Source: Clostridiales bacterium (GTDB lineage Bacteria; Bacillota; Clostridia; Christensenellales; Pumilibacteraceae). Taken from it: a stretch of DNA of 64,000 nucleotides. Below are positions 10,286 through 19,286 of the stretch, piece by piece. The stretch is from contig JAIEBI010000020.1 of the NCBI GenBank assembly GCA_029070965.1, positions 45,498 to 109,497 of the forward strand. The letters run 5' to 3'. The position numbers were made by a program, and so were the translations under genes. Position 1 is the stretch's first letter, and the number at the start of each line of letters is the position of its first letter. Below the pieces are notes generated by a model. That model had not been told where the DNA came from, did not search any database, and saw only the letters and a program-made list of their open reading frames with translations.

Positions 10286-10965
10286 TTTCGTTTACCGTAT
10301 TTCCTTTCGCAGAATTCTTGCAATTCTTTTTCCCTGTCGTACAAAAGCTGAGCCAGTGTCAGTCGGTAGGCAAGCGGCGATTTTTTGCGCTCCTCCTCGT
10401 CTACGTATATCGGCTCACCGAAAACGATTTTAATCCGTTCCCAACAGCTTTTGCGCGGACTGATATATACGGGAATTATGGGCTTGCCCGACATTATCGC
10501 CATAAGCACCGCGCCCGATTTGTACTCTCCGATCGTCTTGGTCGCGTCGTTCTCGTTGATATGCCCTTCGGGAAAAATGCCCACCACCTTTCCCGCATTG
10601 AGCAACGAAACTATTTCGCGCATGCTGCTCATGCTCGTGTTTTCGCGATCGATTGCCACAACGTTGGTGAAATGTTTAAACCACATGCGACTCCATTTAT
10701 TTTCGTATACTTCTTTTATCGTTACAAAATGCAACCGCCTGTACCAAACCGCCGTCATCAAATACGAAACGTCAAAAAAGCCGATATGATTGGACGCGAG
10801 TATCGCCCCGCCCTTAATCTTCTTTTTTGCGGCGGGGGTGACGTACAGCTTCTTCACGCGATAAGCAACCAGTGCAGGTATCGCACCGGTAACTCGCACA
10901 AAGTCGAACAGAAAGTATTTAAACGAGAAGATTTTACCCTTTTTGTTTTTCACCGAGCAGCTCAC
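10282..10965 (-). CDS. Lysophospholipid (1-acylglycerol-3-phosphate) acyltransferase, PlsC-like
   Basis: NHIGFFD (NHx4D) and FPEGH motifs. Confidence 0.85.
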   Translation of the reverse strand: MSCSVKNKKGKIFSFKYFLFDFVRVTGAIPALVAYRVKKLYVTPAAKKKIKGGAILASNHIGFFDVSYLMTAVWYRRLHFVTIKEVYENKWSRMWFKHFTNVVAIDRENTSMSSMREIVSLLNAGKVVGIFPEGHINENDATKTIGEYKSGAVLMAIMSGKPIIPVYISPRKSCWERIKIVFGEPIYVDEEERKKSPLAYRLTLAQLLYDREKELQEFCERKYGKRN

Positions 10966-11569
10966 CCAAGTCGATTATTTTTTGTCTAAGCGCGACGGTT
11001 ACGTCGTTTAAGTTTTGCCGATACGTTTTGTCGTCGTCGTACAGCTCGCGCGCGTCTATCGGCTTGCCTATTATTACGCGCGCCCGTTTTTTGCCGAAAT
11101 AATTGCCGTCCGTGTATGCGGGTATAAGCTTGACCCCCGTCATGAGCGCGAGTGCCGCCGCGCCCGTTTTGAACTCTATGGGCGGCGTTTCGCCCTCTTT
11201 GGCAAGTCGGCCCTCGGGGAAAATTCCCACCACGCCGCCTTTTTTGAGAATGCGCTCGGACTTGTCTATGCATGACGTTTCATGTGTGTCCCTGTTTACC
11301 TCAATGCCGCCGAGCGCCCGCAAAAATCCGCTTAGTCCCCTCTTTTTGAACAGCACCTCCGCCATTTGATAGCGCAGTGTGCGCGAAAAGAATACGAACA
11401 TCATAACCGCATAGTCGTAAACCGACGTATGGTTAGATATTATTATCGCCGGACCCTTTATCCGCCGAGACTGTGCTTTTTTGTCCTCGTAGTAGACTTT
11501 GGTTTTAAAGCACAGCTTTTGCGGTAGCCAGCCCGTGATTTTTACCAGCCAGTTAAACAGCGCTATCAT
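10934..11569 (-). CDS. Lysophospholipid acyltransferase, PlsC-like (second copy)
   Basis: NHTSVYD and FPEGRL motifs. Confidence 0.88.
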   Translation of the reverse strand: MIALFNWLVKITGWLPQKLCFKTKVYYEDKKAQSRRIKGPAIIISNHTSVYDYAVMMFVFFSRTLRYQMAEVLFKKRGLSGFLRALGGIEVNRDTHETSCIDKSERILKKGGVVGIFPEGRLAKEGETPPIEFKTGAAALALMTGVKLIPAYTDGNYFGKKRARVIIGKPIDARELYDDDKTYRQNLNDVTVALRQKIIDLGELLGEKQKG

Positions 11570-13479
11570 AGCTTGCCCTTGATGTACTCACTCATGCCTT
11601 TTACGGTGGTGAGCATTCCGTCGCCCTGCGGCAACGCCACGCCGAACTCGTTTTGCACCGCCGCGAGCAGCGCGTAGTAGTCGAGGCTCGACCCGCCCTC
11701 GTCGGCAAAAAAGTCGGCATTTACGGCAACAGCCTCCCCGTCCTTGCCGAGCGCGACCGCAAACAGTGCGCGCACCGACCGTTGAAGCTCGTCCAGCTGC
11801 TCGGCGTCCGACAGCTTGTCTATATCTACGACGGGAAGCGTCCCTGCAAGATATTCGGAGCGCAGCCTGCGACGGTTGAGCTTAAACTCCTCGCCGCGCA
11901 ACAGCGGCTCGCCGACAAACACTATATTGCCGATTTGCGCCGTCATGTTCAGCTCGGCAAGCCGAGCCTTTATCTCGTCCAGCAATGCCGACAGCTTTGC
12001 CTTGTCGGCAAACCGCGACACGCCTGCGAGCAGGACGGGCGCCGTTTTTCCCGCGACTATACACACTTCGCTCACCCCGTCAAAAGTCAGCTTGGGCTCG
12101 ACAAGATTGGGGTTTAGGTTTTCTCCCGACGCGCCGACGATAAGGTCATCCTTGCGCCCGAGTATGTAATACCTGCCGCCTTGCTTTTTGGCGAGGTCGT
12201 GGGTGTTGTAGTACCCGTCGCCTATGACGGTGGTGCCGTCGCTCTCTATTATTTCGTGACTGACCGATCTGCCCTTTACAAGCAGCTCGCCGTCGGCGCT
12301 TATCTTATACTCGACGGACGGCAGGGTTGTGCCCACCGAGCCGTTTGTAAGCAATTTGAATTTGGTCGACAGCTCGACAGAGGTTATGCCTATCTCGGTC
12401 ATGCCGTAGCCGTTTGCAAGCGGATAGCCTGCGGCGTTGAAAAAGCGCAAAACATCCGCCGAAACGGCGCTGCCGCCGGTAATGGTAAACTTTACGCTGT
12501 CGCCGAATAAATTGTCGCGCACTTCCTTAAACCCGAACTTCGTCACGAGCTTGCCCAATATCGGCACGCCGGCAAGCCGCAGTCCCTTGCGGAACTTTTT
12601 GTACGTCTTTTCGCCGCGCGCCTTTATTGTGGCGATTGCCTTTTTGTAGACGGTGTCCCAAAACAGCGGCACGGCAAATATATGCGTCACCTTGTGCCGA
12701 CGAATGGTGTTCAGTATGGTGTCGGGGCTGAGGTCGTTCAGCTTGACAAACGTGCGCGAGAAGAACCCGAACCAAATATACACCGCCACCAGTCCGAAAA
12801 TATGATAGAACGGCAAAAATGCGAGCAATTTAAGATTGCCCTCGCAATGCTTTTTTATGCGCGGGTTTTGCTTGATTATGTGCATGCTGTCGCGCACTTG
12901 TTCTATAAACTGCTTGGCGGTGTAGCCGCACACCTTGACCGAGGCCGACGTCCCCGACGACATGACAAATATCTCGGTGCCCAGCGCGTCGTAGTCGAGC
13001 TTAGTTTCCGCCCCGACTATATCTTTTTGGTTGACTGTTTTTACGCAATCGAAAACCTTGCCGTCAGAAATGACGAGCACCGCATTCATTTTTTTCAGCG
13101 CGTCCTCAAGCGCGAGCGTATCCAGCCGCAAATTGAGCAGTAACGGACGGCAGCCGCACAGCAGCACCGCCCAAAACATCTCTATCCAGTCCAACCCGTT
13201 GTCCATGTACAAGCCGACAACGCTGTCCGTCGGCGCGTCGCCTAGCATTGCTTTGAGCGTAGTCGCCCGCCGTTCTATATTGTCCTTGCACTCGCCATAC
13301 GTAGTTTTGTCTATCTTGTAGCCGCGCGACTGCTCGAATATCACGTTGTTCCGCTCGGAAAACATCAGCTCGTACAAAGACCGCATAGTAGGCGGCGCCG
13401 AATTGAGCCTGTCAATTTTGTACTGCGCAAACGAATTGAGCGTTTTGTAATTTTCTATGTGGTGATCAAACTTGGCCAT
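11566..13479 (-). CDS. AMP-dependent acyl ligase with C-terminal carrier-protein-like domain
   Basis: SSGTSASVKV, NGYGMTE, GRKDDLIV; C-term DEGGSSLDYYALLAAVQNEFGVALP resembles an ACP/PCP Ser motif. Confidence 0.82.
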   Translation of the reverse strand: MAKFDHHIENYKTLNSFAQYKIDRLNSAPPTMRSLYELMFSERNNVIFEQSRGYKIDKTTYGECKDNIERRATTLKAMLGDAPTDSVVGLYMDNGLDWIEMFWAVLLCGCRPLLLNLRLDTLALEDALKKMNAVLVISDGKVFDCVKTVNQKDIVGAETKLDYDALGTEIFVMSSGTSASVKVCGYTAKQFIEQVRDSMHIIKQNPRIKKHCEGNLKLLAFLPFYHIFGLVAVYIWFGFFSRTFVKLNDLSPDTILNTIRRHKVTHIFAVPLFWDTVYKKAIATIKARGEKTYKKFRKGLRLAGVPILGKLVTKFGFKEVRDNLFGDSVKFTITGGSAVSADVLRFFNAAGYPLANGYGMTEIGITSVELSTKFKLLTNGSVGTTLPSVEYKISADGELLVKGRSVSHEIIESDGTTVIGDGYYNTHDLAKKQGGRYYILGRKDDLIVGASGENLNPNLVEPKLTFDGVSEVCIVAGKTAPVLLAGVSRFADKAKLSALLDEIKARLAELNMTAQIGNIVFVGEPLLRGEEFKLNRRRLRSEYLAGTLPVVDIDKLSDAEQLDELQRSVRALFAVALGKDGEAVAVNADFFADEGGSSLDYYALLAAVQNEFGVALPQGDGMLTTVKGMSEYIKGKL

Positions 13480-14535
13480 TTAGATATATCTCTCGTAAAA
13501 GTCGGTAATTTGCTGAAACATTTGTATATTCAGCCGCGACGAGAATTTTTGTCTGTCTATCCCGTCGATAATCTTTTTTCGTTCGGCGGACGATGCCGCG
13601 CCGTCGATCGCGGCGCTCAACGTTTGTGTGTATTTCCAGCCTTCGGCGGAGTACAATATTGCGGTGTGTCCTGCGCCGCTCCAGTAAAACTCGACTCGCG
13701 GATTTTTTGAAAACGCCGAATAGTACGCGTCAATCCCGTACTTTGTAGGCACAACGTTGTCCGACGCGCCGTGCGCTATAAATACGCCTGCGGAACTCTT
13801 TTTCACCGCCTCTACCCCGTTTGCCGAAGCAAACTCGCCGAAGCGTATGCGTTCCACCGACTTGACGTACGGAAGAAGCGTCAGCGATATTTTGCCCGCA
13901 TACTCTACGCCTTTTGCCTCGATCATGTCGGTCGAGCGGGTAAATCCCGCCACGCTCGCAACGGCCTTTACGTCGCTGTCGTACGCCAAAGCGCACACCG
14001 CCGAGTATCCGCCCCAGCTGTGCCCAAACAGCACGATTGGCAGCTTAGACTGCTTTTTGACAAAAGCTATCGCGGCAAGCTCGTCCTTTATGCCCTGCGG
14101 CAGACCGCCCACCTCGCTCGGGCTTTCGTCGTTGCCCGTCGCGTCGTAGGCAAACACCTCATAACCGCATGCCGCAAAGTACGCCGACACGTCGAGATAG
14201 CCGTTTTGCCCGCCTCCGCCAAACCCGTGCGACAGTACTACCGTCGCCCGCGGCTGCGTATTTTTCGAGCAATACATGTACCCGACAAGCGTGTTCTCTC
14301 CCGACTTAAAGGTGTACCTTTGGCAGCTAAGGCCTTGGAAATCGCTTACCTCGAACCGAAGATGCTCGGCAGTCTCAAACCGTCGCCCGAACACTTTGTC
14401 GAGCACAACGGCGGATACGGTGTACGGCGCTACCACAAGCAAAATTAAAAGAACGGTAACGACCGAGACGCTCCAAACTATGAGCTTTTTTCTTTTACTC
14501 CACGCCATGACCCGCCTATACCTATCGTAGCCCAA
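13480..14535 (-). CDS. Alpha/beta hydrolase, membrane-anchored
   Basis: LSHGFGGGGQNGY, FGHSWGGYSAV elbow; N-term TM; start may be MAWSKR. Confidence 0.8.
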   Translation of the reverse strand: MGYDRYRRVMAWSKRKKLIVWSVSVVTVLLILLVVAPYTVSAVVLDKVFGRRFETAEHLRFEVSDFQGLSCQRYTFKSGENTLVGYMYCSKNTQPRATVVLSHGFGGGGQNGYLDVSAYFAACGYEVFAYDATGNDESPSEVGGLPQGIKDELAAIAFVKKQSKLPIVLFGHSWGGYSAVCALAYDSDVKAVASVAGFTRSTDMIEAKGVEYAGKISLTLLPYVKSVERIRFGEFASANGVEAVKKSSAGVFIAHGASDNVVPTKYGIDAYYSAFSKNPRVEFYWSGAGHTAILYSAEGWKYTQTLSAAIDGAASSAERKKIIDGIDRQKFSSRLNIQMFQQITDFYERYI

Positions 14536-14548
14536 ACACCGAAAAAGA

Positions 14549-14599
14549 CACGTGTAGGCTACATGTGCGATTGTATCACAATGCTAACATATTTGTCAA
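14549..14599 (-). promoter_or_regulatory. Candidate promoter and overlapping dyad operator of the ten-gene operon
   Basis: Minus strand TTGACA (14594-14599)-18 nt-TACAAT (14570-14575); imperfect palindrome CACGTGTAGGCTACATGTG at 14549-14567 at the +1 region. Confidence 0.5.
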
Positions 14600-14701
14600 T
14601 AAAATTAAGATAATCGCAGTCCGTTTTGTCACCCGCCCTCGTCAGGCTTTCCTAAAACAAAGACAACAATATTCGATATATTATCAACTTATTAAAACAC
14701 C

Positions 14702-14730
14702 TTGACACGCATTAATAAAAATAATATAAT
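14702..14730 (+). promoter_or_regulatory. Sigma70-type promoter
   Basis: TTGACA-17 nt-TATAAT upstream of the DUF1508 gene. Confidence 0.7.
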
Positions 14731-14773
14731 AATATCAACAATAAACATAATTCAACAAAGGAGAAAAAACAAA

Positions 14774-15148
14774 ATGGGAAAATTTGTCATTAAGCAAAAT
14801 GACCTCGGATATACTTTCAGCCTGAAAGCACCCAACGGCGAAATTATTGCAACCGGCGGAGAGGTTTTCAACAGCTTGCAGGCTTGCAAAAACAGCATAA
14901 ACAGCGTTATTACCAACGCTCCCGCCGCCGGCGTGGACGATACGACCGCTATACGCTATTACGAGGTAAAATGTCCCAAATTCGAGATATACCGCGATAA
15001 AAAGGGCGAATACCGTTTCCGCTTAAAGGCGAGTAACGGCGAACCCATTTTGGCAAGCGAAGGCTACACCGCAAAGAGCGGCTGTAAAGCCGGCATAGAC
15101 AGCGTTCGCAAAAACGTAGTGGACGCGGAAATAACCGACGCCGAATAG
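14774..15148 (+). CDS. DUF1508 (YegP-like) tandem-repeat protein
   Basis: Two repeats FSLKAPNGEIIATGGEVFNS and FRLKASNGEPILASEGYTAK; SD AAAGGAG before ATG at 14774. Confidence 0.85.
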   Translation: MGKFVIKQNDLGYTFSLKAPNGEIIATGGEVFNSLQACKNSINSVITNAPAAGVDDTTAIRYYEVKCPKFEIYRDKKGEYRFRLKASNGEPILASEGYTAKSGCKAGIDSVRKNVVDAEITDAE

Positions 15149-15175
15149 TATGATAATCGGCACATTATTTATATC

Positions 15176-15208
15176 AAAAGAGCAACGCACAAAAAACGTT
15201 GCTCTTTT
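15176..15208. terminator. Intrinsic terminator
   Basis: AAAAGAGCAACG..CGTTGCTCTTTT. Confidence 0.75.
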
Positions 15209-15237
15209 ATTATTCGCAAAACAAATTTAATTGTAAT

Positions 15238-15577
15238 TTATCGACGAATTAAAATGCCTTTCATGTATTGCGAATCGTTGTGGAAATTATAGATATAATC
15301 AATTTCTTTTTCATTACAGCCGATAAGGATTTTAATTTCGGAATCGCGCTTTAACAAATCAACCGTGCAAATTATACCGACAACCGTTTGCTCGCCCGAG
15401 CCGACCCAAACGTCAATGCCGCCGCCGTCCATCGCCTGAGTGTCTTTCAGATATCCGTAAGCAACCTCATAGATGATATGTGGATAGCGGCGGGTGCGCA
15501 CTGCCGATAGGTCGGTCGATCACTATTTCCGACTCGCTTACAAGCTTGTCAATCGCACTCCAAAATTCCTCGTTCAT
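15238..15577 (-). pseudogene. Frameshifted inorganic-pyrophosphatase-like gene
   Basis: MNEEFW..IVIDRPIGSAHP (frame from 15577) continues out of frame as RYPHIIYEVAYGYLKDTQAMDGGGIDVWVGS; one extra base near 15490-15497. Confidence 0.65.
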
Positions 15578-15637
15578 AATAGTTTTCCTTACGCAGTAGC
15601 GATATTATGTTTATGACAATCCAACATAGTCGCTATT

Positions 15638-17182
15638 TCACAATTTAGGAACACGACTTAGTTCTTTTATCACAGCATTCCCTTTCAGCCAAACATACTG
15701 CGGTAACATTTTTATTCCGTTGACGCTTTCGATTTTGTGTTTCGATGACGAATCGCTGCCCGCTCCTCTTATAAAGATATCGTTTTCTTGGCTCTTCATA
15801 AAATTAGGTGCGGAGCTGATTTCACCGCAAGCTAATAGTTTGTTCGAACCGTCTTTGTTTTTTTGAATAACATCAACAAGCGTATTATTAAATATTTTTT
15901 CTCGGATATCCAACCACACCGGCTTGACTGTTTCATCAATAAACTTATCACTAAAAACCAAACGCTTGAATCCGATGAATTTATTCATTAATAAAGATTT
16001 CCTCTCTTGATTATTAGTTATATCTTCTTTGCTCGGTTCCTCAAACAGAATGCAAATGAATTCATGATCAGCAAAATAAGAATAAAAATCGGAATCCTCA
16101 AACTGCATAGGGCGGACGATTCCGTCCTCGCCGACCATTTCTTTACGAGTCACCTCGTCAAAATCGATATGAAACAACTTCATATCTTCCGTCTTGGTGC
16201 CCTTTGGCGTAACAGTAATACTTTTGGCAATAACACCGAATTTCTGAAACAGTTCTATTTGATTGAGCTTTGAAGATGTGCCACCGAACATGGCAATAAT
16301 CAGCTGTTCTGCTATAGCCTTGTTGTCTTTTGTGAGGGTTATGCCAAGCGATTGCCCGATTTCGCTTATAGTCATGCCGGAATATTTTTCGGTCAATTCC
16401 TTGCACTTTAAATCTATATCTGTAACTACGGTGTATTTGCCGGGCAATTGCTCAAGCGTTTGACCGAAATGATTTGAGATAATCGTTGAAACGATAGGGC
16501 GTTTAAGCCGAAAGCGCGGTGGAAATTTAGGCGCCAAATCTATGTAACTCAACACTTGGCGTAGCTCGCCGTGAACATCGATGTATTCTTTACGAACTGC
16601 TTCCTTCCATTCTCTGGTTTTGTCGCCTGGATGATGAGAAACGACTTTTGAAACCAAAGCGTGAACATGTTCCCAATCTTGTTTTAGTGCCGTTTTTTCG
16701 TCGTCGGAAAATTCATGAAACTCATACCCCGTAATCGGAAACTCGCAATATTCGTAAGGAGAAACGGGATGATTTGCAGTATAGTGGTAATACACAAGTA
16801 AAAGATGCTCTAATTTGTTCCAAAAATGTGATGTTTCAAATACCTCATCGGCAATATCATATACGCCAACTGCCGTGATAGACATAGGCTCCTTGGCTTC
16901 AAAATGATTTTGAGGCGATGATTTTAAAACCATTCCCGTGCTTTTTAATTCGGTTTTAACACGTTTATTGTTTTCAACAACCAACAAATCCGCGTCTTGT
17001 TTAGTATCAGACTCATATCCAAGAACACAATTTTCGATGAATGTCCCCACAACACCTTTCTGTAATTCCATGAATCGCAGTTTTTCAAAAAAGCCAACCG
17101 TATCTATATCCTTAAGACATTTCCCAAGAATAGCATCGAATCTTTTTATTAACTCTGCTTTATCGTAAATGTGTTCTGCCAT
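15638..17182 (-). CDS. Sau3AI/MutH-family type II restriction endonuclease
   Basis: KGVVGTFIENCVLGYESDTKQDADLLVVENNKRVKTELKSTG nuclease motif; adjacent cytosine methylase. Confidence 0.8.
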   Translation of the reverse strand: MAEHIYDKAELIKRFDAILGKCLKDIDTVGFFEKLRFMELQKGVVGTFIENCVLGYESDTKQDADLLVVENNKRVKTELKSTGMVLKSSPQNHFEAKEPMSITAVGVYDIADEVFETSHFWNKLEHLLLVYYHYTANHPVSPYEYCEFPITGYEFHEFSDDEKTALKQDWEHVHALVSKVVSHHPGDKTREWKEAVRKEYIDVHGELRQVLSYIDLAPKFPPRFRLKRPIVSTIISNHFGQTLEQLPGKYTVVTDIDLKCKELTEKYSGMTISEIGQSLGITLTKDNKAIAEQLIIAMFGGTSSKLNQIELFQKFGVIAKSITVTPKGTKTEDMKLFHIDFDEVTRKEMVGEDGIVRPMQFEDSDFYSYFADHEFICILFEEPSKEDITNNQERKSLLMNKFIGFKRLVFSDKFIDETVKPVWLDIREKIFNNTLVDVIQKNKDGSNKLLACGEISSAPNFMKSQENDIFIRGAGSDSSSKHKIESVNGIKMLPQYVWLKGNAVIKELSRVPKL

Positions 17183-17206
17183 ATTTAACCTTCCGTATAC
17201 AAAAAA

Positions 17207-18436
17207 TTATGGTTCACTTGCTATAATAGTGTCTAAAATTTTGCCCATTCGAGTGATCATAGGAACAACCAGTGCGTTCCCCATACAGAAAAACCTCATC
17301 CTATCAGGCATACCGGTATTTGTCCAATCATCATCAAATCCTTGTAGCCGTTCAGCTTCAACCGGAGTTAACGTGCGAAGTCGCCCTGTACATGGGTCAG
17401 CCACAACGTGAGTCGAACGATTTAATGTAGATTCACTTGTAAGCATCGTGCGCCCGGGTCTATCCCACGGATCCGGGAAGGCTATTGCGCCTTCCGAAAA
17501 TGTGTATTCATGCCCTGTCGCTGCAATCCTCTGTTTTTTCTTTGCGCCTTTAAGATATGTCCAATCGGCCATCTTATCAGAAGTTATATAATATTTTTCA
17601 TCTACGTCTTTTTGTAAAACGTCTTTTAATAATATAGGGGCAATTTCATTTTCAATAGCTTTAGCTGTCCAAACCATACCTTTATGCATATAGCCCGCAT
17701 TTTCGAAATCAAATTTAAATGAATTGCTTATTTCTACTAAATCATACAACAACTTTGTCTGATTTATTTTTTCAAGTTCTTTAATAGGAAACGCTCGTGG
17801 CATTAAACCATCAGCCTGCATAATTTGTTCAGGTGTGATTTCGGAAAAAGCTTTGCCGTGCACAGTATCATTGCGATACGCAAAAATGAACGTCCTTCTC
17901 CGCCTTTGTGCCGCTCCGTATTGCGCCGCGTTGATAACACGCCATTCAGCACTATAACCAAGCTCTGCCAAGCAAGCCAAAATCATACCAAAATCCCTGC
18001 CGCGCTGATTAGCAGGAGATTTTAATAATCTATCAACGTTTTCCAAAAGACAAAACGGCGGATTTTTTGCAATTAACGTATCTCTTATTTGCCACCATAA
18101 AACACCCTTTTTGCCGGTAATTCCCTCCGCAGTAACAAGAGAATGTGCCACGCTATAATCTTGACAAGGAAATCCTCCGACAAGTAAGGTATGATTGGGT
18201 ATCGTATTTTTATCCACCACGCCTATGTCTGCGTCAGTATGGCATTCGCCATTTAATTCAAAGCAATCACCAAAATGACTCAGATAGCAGTCATGGGCCC
18301 ATTGAATATTTGCCCCGGGTTCCCATTGCGAAAACCATACCGTTTTCCAACCGGATTTCAATCGGTCGAACCCGAGTCGAAAACCGCCGACACCCGCAAA
18401 CAATTCACAAATAGTCTTTTCCATAAAGCCCTCCAT
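17207..18436 (-). CDS. DNA (cytosine-5) methyltransferase
   Basis: ELFAGVGGFRLGF, GGFPCQDYS, ENVDRLL, QRRRRTF; ORF extends to 18478. Confidence 0.92.
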   Translation of the reverse strand: MEGFMEKTICELFAGVGGFRLGFDRLKSGWKTVWFSQWEPGANIQWAHDCYLSHFGDCFELNGECHTDADIGVVDKNTIPNHTLLVGGFPCQDYSVAHSLVTAEGITGKKGVLWWQIRDTLIAKNPPFCLLENVDRLLKSPANQRGRDFGMILACLAELGYSAEWRVINAAQYGAAQRRRRTFIFAYRNDTVHGKAFSEITPEQIMQADGLMPRAFPIKELEKINQTKLLYDLVEISNSFKFDFENAGYMHKGMVWTAKAIENEIAPILLKDVLQKDVDEKYYITSDKMADWTYLKGAKKKQRIAATGHEYTFSEGAIAFPDPWDRPGRTMLTSESTLNRSTHVVADPCTGRLRTLTPVEAERLQGFDDDWTNTGMPDRMRFFCMGNALVVPMITRMGKILDTIIASEP

Positions 18437-18651
18437 TGACCGTTGGTCAATACCGCTTAAAAATTCATCAGCTACCATCGATAATCATCGAATCTTTTAG
18501 CTTAACTCAATTATAACATGTAAAAATTAATTTATCAAGGTAATTATATAATAAAATGGCTTTGCGCTACAACGGGAATATTATGCATATCAGTAAACAT
18601 AGCCCATCAACATTATAGCAATTATATATAAAAGTCATGCTAACACAAGAA

Positions 18652-18677
18652 TAAAAAACGCACCCGTTACGGGTGCG
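18652..18677 (-). terminator. Intrinsic terminator
   Basis: CGCACCCG-taa-CGGGTGCG followed by TTTTTT on the minus strand. Confidence 0.75.
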
Positions 18678-18747
18678 CCATACGCTGGCGTAGCAGTCGT
18701 AATCTAAAACGAATCTACGATTACAAGTTAATACTTATTAGTAGTTG

Positions 18748-19014
18748 CTATATGATTTCCCAAATGCCCCTTGAGCTTATATTTGCTCCGTGCGTATTCT
18801 CCTGTCTCGACGCCTCTTTCATGCGTCCTTCTTTTCTCAATTTGGTTGCTGCCCACCGAATATCATAATTCCAAGTATAGAAAAAGTCATCACCTTCTTG
18901 AATCTCATTCTTATGCTCTTTCCAAAATTTTCGAAATATTGTCATCATCGCGGCGCTTCCACCTAGTTCTTTAATTAGTTGATATAATATATCGGGCAAA
19001 TCTTTTCTAGTCAT
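18748..19014 (-). CDS. Small winged-helix-like protein (R-M associated)
   Basis: 88-aa ORF; DILYQLIKELGGSAAMMTIFRKFWKEHK..YDIRWAATKLRKEGRM resembles Mrr-N-like wHTH. Confidence 0.5.
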   Translation of the reverse strand: MTRKDLPDILYQLIKELGGSAAMMTIFRKFWKEHKNEIQEGDDFFYTWNYDIRWAATKLRKEGRMKEASRQENTHGANISSRGIWEII

Positions 19015-19119
19015 ATAAAACCTCCTTTTTTATTATAATATTACAGCGATATTAAAAAGTCAAATATATCATTTGCAAGTAACGAGCCTTTGTGAGCATG
19101 ATTTATACTAATATGCATT

Positions 19120-19194
19120 TCATATTCTTTCACCATCGTTATAGTTCTGCAGTAGTCTATCTACATATTCTTGAACCATTCTAATTCTTTCCAT
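19120..19194 (-). CDS. Candidate small ORF (24 aa)
   Basis: MERIRMVQEYVDRLLQNYNDGERI preceded by GGAGGTG SD. Confidence 0.3.
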   Translation of the reverse strand: MERIRMVQEYVDRLLQNYNDGERI

Positions 19195-19286
19195 TAGACC
19201 GACACCTCCACAACTGTCAATTTATGCAACGGTTAAAAACATAATATCAACATAGCGAACGTTAAAAAGAGAGGCACCAGATAATT

